DNA of 5,538 nt from Pseudomonadota bacterium (GCA_027620395.1 JAQBZY010000135.1:1-5538), one strand, 5' to 3'; counted from the first letter of the stretch, positions 1 through 5,538 are shown. Translations and numbers: made by a program. The notes: generated by a model not told the origin, from the sequence alone.

Positions 1-194
1 GCCCGGCGCCAATTCGCTTGTCCTTCCAGGCTCGCCCAGTGGCAAGACGCGCAATGCGCCGCGTAAAAATTCTTGCCGGCGGCGAGCGTCTCGGCCGACC
101 GCTGACCGGAGGCCAAGTCCGGCCGGCTCGCGACCAAGCCTATGATAATGGCGAGCACGAAGACGGCGGCGATCAGTGGCAACGAACGGCGCAT
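1..194 (-). CDS. Membrane-anchored c-type cytochrome, N-terminal part (cut by window edge)
   Basis: The gene reads leftwards from an ATG at 194 and runs open off the left edge; 64 codons are visible. The protein starts MRRSLPLIAAV and has one hydrophobic segment at about residues 5-22, which could be an uncleaved anchor or a signal peptide placing the rest in the periplasm. Residues 47-52 read HCASCH, a CxxCH site for covalent haem c attachment (Cys48, Cys51, His52 as the proximal ligand). The surrounding pattern (A-G-K-x-F-Y-A-A-H before it, L-E-G-Q-x-N-W-R after it) is typical of small class I cytochromes c that carry electrons to or from membrane oxidases or dehydrogenases. Residue 53 is Trp where Gly is usual. 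The distal Met ligand lies outside the window. No clear Shine-Dalgarno site precedes the ATG, so the start is moderately sure. The gene follows the hydrolase gene by 58 bases on the same strand. Confidence 0.75.
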   Translation of the reverse strand, partial: MRRSLPLIAAVFVLAIIIGLVASRPDLASGQRSAETLAAGKNFYAAHCASCHWASLEGQANWRR

Positions 195-252
195 CCGTAA
201 ATGGTGCGAGATCGGCGCTGAATGTCAATGCCGGTGGGAGGTTGGGCCACCG

Positions 253-1284
253 CTAGGGGGCGTGGTTGTCGAGGAACGTCGACGTCGCCTTCTCGGCCCC
301 CGACGGCAGCGGCCGCGACGGTGCCGCAATCCATTCGGCGATATCGTTCCAAATGCTTTCGGCGGCGAGATCGCGGAGCAGCATGTGATAGCTGTCCTTG
401 TAGACCGCCACCCGCCGATGTTCGGCGCTTGCCGGCGGCAATGCCCGCAGCATCTGCCGGATCGGTTCCTTGGGCACGATATCGTCTCGACCGCCGTAAA
501 GGATCAGCGCTGAGCGGTTGAATGCCGTCGAGGCCGCTAACGCCTGGTCCATCAGATCGACCAGACCATAAATAGTGTCGACTCGGGCCCCCTTGATGAT
601 CAACGGATCACGGCCTAGCGCCCGGAGCATCTCGATGTTGTCGGACGGCGTGATATCCAGGCCCCTGGATGTCAGCGGCACCGAGGGAATGGTATGCGCC
701 GCGATCCACAGCGACCAACGCTGGTACCAAGGCATCGCGGCACGGCCCCACACCGCCGGCGCCGCCAGGATGGCGCCGGCAACGATGGGCGCGTCGGGAC
801 TGGATAGCGTCAGCATGGCGACGGCGCCGCCCATGCTGTCGCCTAAAAGATAAACCGGCTTGCCGGGATGACGCCTGGCGATCAAACGAATGAAATCGCC
901 CGCGTCCTCGGCATACTTCCGGGTTTCGAACCAGCGGCCGCGCAGCGTCGCCGCACCGAAGCCGCGCTGATCGTAGGCGTAGGATGAAATCCCCCGCTTG
1001 GCGAAATACTTGGCCGGCGCATCGAAGAATTGGCTGTAGTCGTTAAATCCATGCAAGGCGACGACAATGGCCCGCTCGGCCCCGGGCTCTGCTGTCGGCC
1101 AATGTCGATACGGCAGACTGAACCCGTCCGGGGTCTCGAAGATGACGCCGGTTAGGGCTGCCGGACGACCCGGGTCACCGGTCGCAATTGGCAGCGGTGC
1201 GCAGGCGGCCAGCCCGAGTGACACCGCGGTGGCGAGGACGACCGACCGGACGGCGCCGTCACGCCGCATCGTCTGCGGCGGCAT
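253..1284 (-). CDS. Alpha/beta hydrolase lipoprotein (monoacylglycerol lipase / S33-like)
   Basis: This 343-residue protein is a serine hydrolase of the Hydrolase_4 / monoacylglycerol-lipase-like group, probably cleaving small esters or lysolipids; the substrate cannot be read from sequence. The N-terminus has basic residues, a hydrophobic stretch (about 12-24) and a lipobox L-A-A-C ending at Cys28, so a lipid-anchored envelope protein is expected. The residue after Cys is Ala, not the Asp that marks inner-membrane retention in enterobacteria. Catalytic features are the oxyanion motif L-H-G-F-N-D at 77-82, the nucleophile elbow G-D-S-M-G with Ser150, an acid in G-G-R-D-D-I-V-P (Asp267 likely), and His300 in Y-H-M-L-L-R-D. 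Two starts are possible, 1284 and an in-frame ATG at 1269 (five residues shorter). Neither has a strong ribosome site, and both lie within the end of the ABC ATPase gene (overlap of 26 or 11 bases), which suggests translational coupling. The C-terminal 20 or so residues look unstructured. Confidence 0.93.
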   Translation of the reverse strand: MPPQTMRRDGAVRSVVLATAVSLGLAACAPLPIATGDPGRPAALTGVIFETPDGFSLPYRHWPTAEPGAERAIVVALHGFNDYSQFFDAPAKYFAKRGISSYAYDQRGFGAATLRGRWFETRKYAEDAGDFIRLIARRHPGKPVYLLGDSMGGAVAMLTLSSPDAPIVAGAILAAPAVWGRAAMPWYQRWSLWIAAHTIPSVPLTSRGLDITPSDNIEMLRALGRDPLIIKGARVDTIYGLVDLMDQALAASTAFNRSALILYGGRDDIVPKEPIRQMLRALPPASAEHRRVAVYKDSYHMLLRDLAAESIWNDIAEWIAAPSRPLPSGAEKATSTFLDNHAP

Positions 1285-2233
1285 CGGAGGCTTGCGTCAG
1301 GCGGATGAAGATATCCTCGAGATCGGTGTCGGTGGTCGAGAAATCGGCGACGGTGAGCCCGGCCGCCTCGACTTCCGCCAGCACCTGGAGGGCCGGCGTC
1401 TTCGACGGCGCGAAGCCGAGCGTCAGGCGATACCCGCCGCGGTCGAGCGCCGGCGAATACGCGCCGAGCGCCACAGGCACCTTTTCGATGGCATTTTCGA
1501 GCGTGACCCGAAGTTGCTTGGCGTCGATTCGCCGCAGCATCGTCTCGGTCGGCTCACAGGCGATGATCCGGCCATGGTTGATGATCGCGATCTGGTCGCA
1601 CATGGCTTCCGCTTCCTCCAGATAGTGCGTCGTCAGCAGCACCGTCGTGCCTTGCCGGTTCATCTCGCGGACATGGGTCCAAAGCTGGCGCCTGAGATCG
1701 ACATCGACGCCGGCGGACGGTTCGTCCAGCACCAATACCGGCGGCCGGTGCACCATCGCCTTGCCGACCAGAAGCCGGCGCCGCATGCCGCCCGAGAGCG
1801 AGCGCGTGTAGGCATCGGCCTTGTCGGCCAAGCCGACGGCCGACAGCACCTCGTCGGTCCGCCGCTCGACTTTTGGCAAGCCATAGAGCCCGGCCTGCAA
1901 ATCGAGCAATTCGCGTGGCGTGAAGAACGGATCGATGTTGAGTTCCTGCGGCACCACGCCGATCGCGCGCCGGGCCGCGCGCATGTCGTCAATGATGTCG
2001 TGGCCCCAGACGCGCACCGATCCGGCGGTCTTGTTGACCAGACCGGCCAAGATGTTGATCAGCGTCGATTTGCCGGCACCGTTTGGGCCCAACAGGCCGA
2101 AAAACGAGCCTCGCCTGATCTTGAGCGTCACGTCGTCGAGGGCCTTCTTGGGCGCGTTCCGCTTGGAGCGGGCGTAGATCTTGGAAAGCCCCTCGACCTC
2201 GATGGCGAACTCTGGCTCCGGACGGTCAGCCAT
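1259..2233 (-). CDS. ABC-2-type exporter ATP-binding protein, YadG-like
   Basis: This 324-residue cytoplasmic ATPase would power an ABC-2-family exporter. All nucleotide-binding motifs are intact: Walker A G-P-N-G-A-G-K-S-T at 49-57, Q-loop Gln96 in V-V-P-Q-E-L-N, signature L-S-G-G-M at 146-150, Walker B V-L-V-L-D-E-P at 166-172, D-loop A-G-V-D at 174-177, and switch His203 in L-T-T-H-Y-L-E-E-A-E. The V-P-Q-E-L-N and L-V-N-K-T stretches and the overall layout resemble E. coli YadG more than NodI or drug-export ATPases. The tail (about 225-324) is the usual variable accessory region, ending in an acidic Ala/Asp-rich stretch. An upstream in-frame start at 2389 exists, but it would add 52 low-complexity residues and overlap the preceding SDR gene. 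The ATG at 2233 has a good ribosome site, so I chose it. YadG-type ATPases normally sit next to a membrane permease (YadH); none is present here. The next gene, a lipoprotein hydrolase, overlaps its 3' end. The exported substrate is unknown. Confidence 0.95.
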   Translation of the reverse strand: MADRPEPEFAIEVEGLSKIYARSKRNAPKKALDDVTLKIRRGSFFGLLGPNGAGKSTLINILAGLVNKTAGSVRVWGHDIIDDMRAARRAIGVVPQELNIDPFFTPRELLDLQAGLYGLPKVERRTDEVLSAVGLADKADAYTRSLSGGMRRRLLVGKAMVHRPPVLVLDEPSAGVDVDLRRQLWTHVREMNRQGTTVLLTTHYLEEAEAMCDQIAIINHGRIIACEPTETMLRRIDAKQLRVTLENAIEKVPVALGAYSPALDRGGYRLTLGFAPSKTPALQVLAEVEAAGLTVADFSTTDTDLEDIFIRLTQASDAAADDAA

Positions 2234-2240
2234 GTCGATG

Positions 2241-2246
2241 ATCCTT
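2241..2246 (-). promoter_or_regulatory. Ribosome binding site deciding the ABC ATPase start
   Basis: On the minus strand AAGGAT lies 7 bases before the ATG at 2233. It supports the short 324-residue form over the ORF that extends upstream to 2389 and would run into the SDR gene. Confidence 0.6.
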
Positions 2247-2315
2247 AAGCATCCGCTTCCCTTCGCGCGCGGCCTGGACAAAGTCAAGACGCTGCCGGTC
2301 AAACGCAGCAGCCAT

Positions 2316-3147
2316 TCAGTCCGGCGCTTTCTCGAAAGCATCCTTCCAGTCCGGATGCCAACGCGACAACGCCGGCCGGTTGTCGACAATGTCGCCGGCG
2401 GCCCAAAGGATGCGTTTTCTATCCATCTCCGCCGTCACTTCGCCATCTGGACAAAGAATATAAAAATCGCCCCGCTCGAGCGCCGGCAGCATGTAGCCCA
2501 CCACTTGGTCCGGCCACCACGCGCCGGGGCGGTGCGGGCGGGCCCCCGTGGTGGTCATGCCTGGGATCAGCAGATGCGCCGAAACCTGACAACCAGCGAT
2601 ATTCCTGAGATCGTGTTGCAGCAATTCGGTGTAGGTCTTGAGCGCCGATTTCGACACATTGTAGGGCGAGTTGCCAGGCGGGCTGGTGATGCCTTGCTTG
2701 GAGCCAGCGTTGACGATCATTCCGGACCGCCCGGATGCGATCATGACTGGCGCGAAGGCCTCGACGGCGGCGATGACGGCAAAAAAAATTGACATCGAGA
2801 ACGCGCCGCCAGGCCGCCAACCCATCGCAAGTACCGGCCTTGTCGCGGATGACGGCGCTGTTGAACAAAAATGCCACATCGTCGCCAAAGCTGGCGGCAA
2901 GCTCCGCCTTCGCCCCAGCCAAGGCATCGGCGGCGGCGATGTCGACGGTCAGGGCCACCACATTGGCGGCGTCCCGGGCCGCCGTCACCACTTCCGCCTT
3001 GGCGGCACCAAGCAATGCCGCATCGGCATCGAGCATGCCAATCTTCATGCCTAAGGCGGCAAGACCGCGGCACGCGGCGCGACCGATGCCGCTGCCGGCA
3101 CCAGTAACGACGGCGACGCGCCCGGGTTTAAATATCGGATCGGTCAT
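2316..3147 (-). pseudogene. Classical SDR oxidoreductase, frame broken at a T8 run
   Basis: This is a short-chain dehydrogenase/reductase split over two frames. From the ATG at 3147 (AGGA ribosome site at 3157-3160, 9 bases upstream) the first frame gives T-G-A-G-S-G-I-G at 15-22 for the cofactor, Asp40 at the end of strand 2 (suggesting NAD rather than NADP), Asp69, F-N-S-A at 95-98 where N-N-A-G is usual, and D-V-N at 118-120. The family match stops after Phe122 at 2782. It resumes in another frame at 2780 with A-V-I-A-A-V-E-A-F, catalytic Ser149 in N-A-G-S-K-Q-G, and Y-N-V-S-K with Tyr162 and Lys166, ending at 2316. Dropping one T from the run gives a seamless 276-residue protein, a normal family length, with no other lesion. 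As written, the first frame runs on to 2419 as a 242-residue chimera lacking the active site. Explanations are a sequencing or assembly indel, a recent inactivation, or slippage on the T run; the sequence alone cannot choose. The substrate is unknown. Confidence 0.85.
2781..2788 (-). other. T8 homopolymer at the SDR frame break
   Basis: Eight consecutive A on the plus strand (T8 in the SDR coding sense) lie exactly where the SDR family match changes frame. Codons read AAT TTT TTT and then T-GC. With seven T the frame continues directly into GCC GTC, matching the downstream half. It is the longest single-base run I noticed in the window, and such runs are prone to replication or transcription slippage and to sequencing error. 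Confidence 0.85.
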
Positions 3148-3184
3148 GCCGCTCTGTCCTGGTCATGCGAATTCACCTTCAGCC

Positions 3185-3213
3185 ACTATAGCGCTGGACC
3201 TCGGGCACGAAAA
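3185..3213 (-). promoter_or_regulatory. Candidate promoter before the SDR gene
   Basis: In the 79-base gap between glsA and the SDR, the minus strand has TATAGT at 3190-3185 (5 of 6 to the -10 consensus). TTTTCG lies 17 bases upstream at 3213-3208 as a poor -35. Spacing is good but the -35 is weak, so this is only a suggestion that the SDR can be transcribed separately from glsA. Confidence 0.25.
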
Positions 3214-3226
3214 TTGCCGGGTCGGA

Positions 3227-4180
3227 TCAGAACACCGACTTATGAATTCTGGTGGTGAAAAGTTCGAGTGCCTTGACGCCAGCCAGCGAATTGCCGGTCG
3301 CGTCCAATCCCGGCGACCACACGGCGACCGCCAGGAACCCCGGGATGATACCCAAGATGCCGCCGCCGACGCCGCTTTTGGCCGGAATGCCGACCCGGTA
3401 GGCGAAGCTGCCAACCGCATCGTAAAGACCGCAGGTCATCATCACGGCGTTGATCCGCTTCGATTCCCGCACGGTGGTGATCCGCTCGCCGGTACGCTGG
3501 TCGACGCCGCGGTTGGCCAGGAACGAGCCCGCCCGCACCAGATCGCGGCACGACATGGCGATCGAGCACTGGTGAAAATAAGCATCCAGCACCCGATCGA
3601 CATCGGATTTGAGGTTGCCGTGCGCCTTCAAAAAATTGGCGATGGCGGCATTCCAATGCCCGGCGGCGCGCTCGGACCGCGCCACCTCCTCGTCGAATTT
3701 GATCTTCTTGTTGCCGGCGAGGCGGCGGACATGATCCAGGATCGCCTGTTTGCCGTTCGGGTCGCGGTTGACGACGCTGTCGGTCACCACATGCGCGCCG
3801 GCATTGATCAGCGGATTTCTCGGGATGCCCAGTTCATATTCGAGCTGGATCAAGGAATTGAAGCGGTTGCCGGATGGCTCGCGGCCGACCCGGCGCCACA
3901 GCGAAGTCCCCTCGGCGCGGAGCGCCATGGTCAGGGTAAAGACCTTCGAGACACTCTGGATCGAGAACGCCTCATCGGCATCGCCACAAGCCGCCTGGCG
4001 GCCATCGTTGCAAAGTACCGCCATCGCAAATTTGCTTTTCGGTACTCTGGCCAGGGCCGGAATGTAGGTCGCGACCCGGCCCTTTTTCAAATCGCCCTTC
4101 ACCGCCTTGGCGATGCCATCAAGCACGGTCTGGAAATCGATCTGACGGTCGGATTTGCGGCGCTTCGACCCGCTCGGCAT
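3227..4180 (-). CDS. glsA: Glutaminase (GlsA family)
   Basis: This 317-residue enzyme hydrolyses L-glutamine to L-glutamate and ammonia in the cytoplasm. It has the serine-dependent beta-lactamase-like fold of GlsA/YbaS/YneH. Visible family blocks are Y-I-P-x-L-A at 39-44, F-S-I-Q-S-V-S-K at 72-79 with the Ser76/Lys79 dyad, G-x-E-P-S-G-N-x-F-N-S at 99-109, N-P-L-I-N-A-G-A at 122-129, Y-F-H-Q-C-S at 201-206, and K-S-G-V-G-G-G at 268-274. Measured against the glutamine-contact residues known for the family, Ser76, Asn126, Glu170, Asn177, Tyr201, Tyr253 and Val271 are all present, so activity is expected. One oddity is Trp176 directly before Asn177, where relatives normally have Arg (R-N-A-A-I-A). 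Length is normal for the family. The start at 4180 is supported by GAGGAG 10 bases upstream, and no in-frame start lies just before it. In enteric relatives such enzymes serve acid resistance or nitrogen scavenging; the neighbours here do not indicate which. Confidence 0.97.
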   Translation of the reverse strand: MPSGSKRRKSDRQIDFQTVLDGIAKAVKGDLKKGRVATYIPALARVPKSKFAMAVLCNDGRQAACGDADEAFSIQSVSKVFTLTMALRAEGTSLWRRVGREPSGNRFNSLIQLEYELGIPRNPLINAGAHVVTDSVVNRDPNGKQAILDHVRRLAGNKKIKFDEEVARSERAAGHWNAAIANFLKAHGNLKSDVDRVLDAYFHQCSIAMSCRDLVRAGSFLANRGVDQRTGERITTVRESKRINAVMMTCGLYDAVGSFAYRVGIPAKSGVGGGILGIIPGFLAVAVWSPGLDATGNSLAGVKALELFTTRIHKSVF

Positions 4181-4190
4181 GGCGGGATGG

Positions 4191-4196
4191 CTCCTC
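4191..4196 (-). promoter_or_regulatory. Ribosome binding site of glsA
   Basis: GAGGAG on the minus strand lies 10 bases before the ATG at 4180. It is a strong match to the anti-16S core, though slightly far from the start, and it fixes the glutaminase start. Confidence 0.6.
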
Positions 4197-4250
4197 GGAT
4201 CGCCGGCGTGGGTAGGCCGGTGCTGACTTTGGTTGACGCCAGACGGCTTT

Positions 4251-4280
4251 AGCCTATGCCGTGCGGATCGATACTGGCAA
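4251..4280 (-). promoter_or_regulatory. Candidate promoter before glsA
   Basis: The 118-base gap between the epimerase and glsA holds TTGCCA (4280-4275) and, 18 bases on, TAGGCT (4256-4251) on the minus strand, about 70 bases before the glsA start. Each hexamer only partly matches a housekeeping consensus. No hairpin followed by a T run, which would terminate the epimerase transcript, is visible in the gap, so read-through is equally possible. Confidence 0.2.
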
Positions 4281-4298
4281 GGCGGATGCGGGCCTGGT

Positions 4299-5225
4299 TC
4301 AAGCGCCCGACTTGCCGGCGATGACCCTGGCCAGTAGGTCCGGCCAGCGCTCCTCGGGCTGCCACCCCAAAATCTCTTGGGTCCGCGAGATGTCGTAAAT
4401 GGATGCCCGGGGATCGGCGTCGTAAAGCGCCCGGTCGCGGATTTCAGGTGTGACGCCGAATTGGCGCCGGCAGACCTTCATCGTCGGGAGCGCGCTATGG
4501 GTATCGGCCGCCGCCACGTAGAAGATGTCGAACCCGGGCACGTCGGCCTCGAGCGCGGATCGGAACGCACGCGCCACATCGCGCGTCGAGACGAAATGCC
4601 GCGACCCCGGCCGGGGTTTGCTCGGCGCCCATTCGGGATCGGCCGCGGCCGGTGGCGGTGGCGTGCCGTCTTCGAGGGCCGCTTGCCTAGCGATGCCGTA
4701 GATCGCGGCGTCGCGCATGACCAGCATCGGGCGAAGGCAGAACACCTGCATCGGCGAGCGTTCGGAAAACGCCTTTGCCACCACTTCGCCAGCCAGCTTG
4801 CTGATACCGTAGGCATGCACCGGCGCCGCCGGATGATGTATGTCGACGGGAAGATATCTGGGCGGGTTCGCACGGCTGATGTTGACTGCCGCCAGGCTGG
4901 AACAGACGACGGTTCGTTTCACCTTGGCGGTCTCGGCGAACTCCAGAACATTCCACAGCCCCTGCACGTTGACGCGAAAGAAATCCGCCTCCGGCGCCTG
5001 GACGCCCATGTCGAGGGCCGCCAATTGCACGACGGCGTCGATGCCGTCAAACGCCCCTTCGAGGGATGCGCGGTCCTCGATGTCGGCGGCAATAAAGCGA
5101 ACGTCCTGGCTTGGCTTGTTGCGATCCAGCACCGTCACGTCGTAGTCGGCCATCAACTCATCGACGACGGCGGCGCCAACCCGGCCCGAGCCGCCGGTGA
5201 CCAAAACTTTTTCGTGACGCGGCAT
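4299..5225 (-). CDS. NAD-dependent epimerase/dehydratase (extended SDR)
   Basis: This 308-residue cytoplasmic enzyme has the extended-SDR Rossmann fold used by nucleotide-sugar epimerases/dehydratases and related reductases. The cofactor motif T-G-G-S-G-R-V-G is at 10-17. Asp34 at the end of strand 2 favours NAD, and Asp48-Ile49 is the usual adenine contact. The L-A-A at 68-70 matches strand 4. The active site has V-V-C-S-S with Ser109/Ser110 and Y-G-I-S-K with Tyr139 and Lys143. C-terminal H-F-V-S-x-x-D-V-A-R-A and Y-D-I-S-R-T-Q-E-I-L-G-W-Q-P are typical of epimerase-type SDRs, where they close the substrate pocket. I cannot name the substrate: no sugar-biosynthesis genes adjoin it, and many members in this class act on other compounds. 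A Pro/Ala-rich loop at about 189-200 may be a substrate-loop variation. The start at 5225 fits the family N-terminus; the only ribosome-site candidate is a weak GGAAAG 10 bases upstream. A TTGCCT (5297-5292) with a poor -10 (5274-5269) lies upstream. Confidence 0.93.
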   Translation of the reverse strand: MPRHEKVLVTGGSGRVGAAVVDELMADYDVTVLDRNKPSQDVRFIAADIEDRASLEGAFDGIDAVVQLAALDMGVQAPEADFFRVNVQGLWNVLEFAETAKVKRTVVCSSLAAVNISRANPPRYLPVDIHHPAAPVHAYGISKLAGEVVAKAFSERSPMQVFCLRPMLVMRDAAIYGIARQAALEDGTPPPPAAADPEWAPSKPRPGSRHFVSTRDVARAFRSALEADVPGFDIFYVAAADTHSALPTMKVCRRQFGVTPEIRDRALYDADPRASIYDISRTQEILGWQPEERWPDLLARVIAGKSGA

Positions 5226-5259
5226 GGGACGAAGTCTTTCCGAAAGCGTGGGACGAAGT
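5225..5259. repeat. 11-bp direct repeat at the epimerase start
   Basis: The sequence tgggacgaagt occurs at 5225-5235 and again at 5249-5259, 24 bases apart. The first copy abuts the epimerase start codon. It could be an operator-like pair, a remnant of a small duplication, or chance. Confidence 0.4.
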
Positions 5260-5328
5260 TCGCGCCGAGCTTAGGGTGGCGGCGCTAGGAGAGGCAAGCC
5301 GGGGGCAAAGTTGCGCTCCCTCACCTAA

Positions 5329-5355
5329 CCTCTCCCCCATGTCATGGGGGAGAGG
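5329..5355. repeat. Perfect 13-bp inverted repeat
   Basis: The arms cctctcccccatg (5329-5341) and catgggggagagg (5343-5355) are exact reverse complements around a single T. The transcript could form a strong GC stem, with the central CATG bases forming the loop. No T run follows on either strand, so an intrinsic terminator is not supported. It may act as a REP-type element stabilising RNA ends or as a protein-binding palindrome. Confidence 0.75.
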
Positions 5356-5467
5356 GATAACATTGGCGGCGTGCCGTGGTTTTATTCCTCTCCCCCGTAT
5401 CGGGCGACAGGAATGGCGGCGGCGCCTAGCCGTGGCTTTGTTCCTCTCACCCGCATCGGGCGGCAGG
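5329..5467. repeat. Three-unit degenerate tandem repeat (CCTCTCCCCC family)
   Basis: Three units begin with cctctcccc/cctctcaccc at 5329, 5387 and 5443, giving periods of 58 and 56 bases. Units 1 and 2 continue with a shared middle: ggcggcg, then gccgtgg, then tttatt or tttgtt just before the next unit. Units 2 and 3 share the pattern ccc-g-yatcgggcg-rcagg. Unit 3 is cut short at about 5467. Units 2 and 3 keep only a weaker pairing (cccg with cggg), while unit 1 has a perfect hairpin. The arrangement resembles REP-like intergenic elements of alphaproteobacteria. An ORF reading through it looks like repeat translation, not a protein gene. Confidence 0.6.
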
Positions 5468-5538
5468 TTATACCAACTTGCATTAATCAAAACCCATGGC
5501 CCACTCCCGCATACCGATAGACATGATTTTCCATGGCT
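5468..5538. other. AT-richer non-coding tail, no gene seen
   Basis: After the last repeat unit the composition turns clearly more AT-rich (ttataccaacttgcattaat at 5468-5487). There are two ccatgg palindromes at 5494-5499 and 5531-5536. No start with a ribosome site and no open frame with family character is visible on either strand. It may be the upstream region of a gene beyond the edge, or the end of a repeat or mobile element. Confidence 0.3.

Noticed and set aside
1067..2248. Plus-strand open frame of 393 codons
   Set aside because: It lies antisense to the ABC ATPase and the hydrolase, whose motifs are unmistakable. Its translation is rich in Arg, His, Gly and Asp with no family pattern, as expected of a shadow frame in high-GC DNA.
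2234..2389. N-terminal extension of the ABC ATPase to the ATG at 2389
   Set aside because: It would overlap the SDR gene by 74 bases and add residues with no family match. The ATG at 2233 has a proper ribosome site and the usual N-terminus.
2789..4252. Plus-strand open frame of 487 codons
   Set aside because: It is antisense to glsA and the SDR, and its translation shows no domain. The long stop-free run follows from G/C third-position bias on the other strand.
4377..5288. Plus-strand open frame of 303 codons
   Set aside because: It is an antisense shadow of the epimerase gene with a low-complexity, Arg/His-rich translation and no recognisable motif.
5329..5355. Intrinsic terminator at the perfect inverted repeat
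   Set aside because: The stem is strong, but no T run follows it on either strand.
5329..5467. CRISPR array
   Set aside because: There are only three imperfect units, the linkers are related to each other instead of unique, and there are no cas genes in the window.
5158..5490. Minus-strand open frame of 110 codons over the right-end repeats
   Set aside because: Its translation simply follows the tandem repeat units and then enters the epimerase gene out of frame. No ribosome site or protein family is visible.
1..5538. A new defence or biosynthetic system formed by the six co-directional genes
   Set aside because: The genes are each of familiar families with housekeeping-like roles. Nothing in the sequence ties them into one pathway beyond shared strand and spacing.

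Overview
This is a high-GC stretch of bacterial chromosome. The best guess is an alphaproteobacterium of the Rhizobiales/Rhodospirillales kind. The basis is strong G/C third-position bias with long antisense shadow frames, a glutaminase closely matching proteobacterial GlsA, and CCTCTCCCCC-type palindromic intergenic repeats like those common in that class. No rRNA or other marker fixes the taxon, so this is inference.

All six recognisable genes lie on the minus strand, so transcription runs from right to left. From right to left: 5226-5538 is non-coding and carries a degenerate three-unit repeat with a perfect 13-bp inverted repeat. At 5225-4299 is an extended-SDR NAD-dependent epimerase/dehydratase of unknown substrate. 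At 4180-3227 is a glutaminase (glsA) with all its ligand-contact residues. At 3147-2316 is a classical SDR oxidoreductase whose reading frame breaks at a run of eight T. At 2233-1259 is a YadG-like ABC-2-type ATPase with no permease beside it. At 1284-253 is an alpha/beta hydrolase with a lipoprotein signal, whose start overlaps the end of the ATPase gene. At 194-1 is the N-terminal part of a membrane-anchored c-type cytochrome cut by the window edge; it has a CxxCH haem site.

The genes are closely spaced (gaps of about 118, 79 and 82 bases, then a 26-base overlap, then 58 bases), so partial co-transcription is plausible. The tightest link is ATPase to lipoprotein hydrolase. The others could be separate short units, and weak promoter-like sequences are visible before glsA and before the SDR. 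The products do not form an obvious single pathway: glutamine deamidation, two unrelated dehydrogenase-fold enzymes, an exporter ATPase, an envelope esterase and a redox carrier.

I did not find convincing evidence of a new biological system. The points most worth a second look are the T8 frame break in the SDR, the overlapping orphan ATPase and lipoprotein-hydrolase pair, an Arg-to-Trp-type change beside a substrate-binding residue of the glutaminase, and the repeat cluster at the right end.
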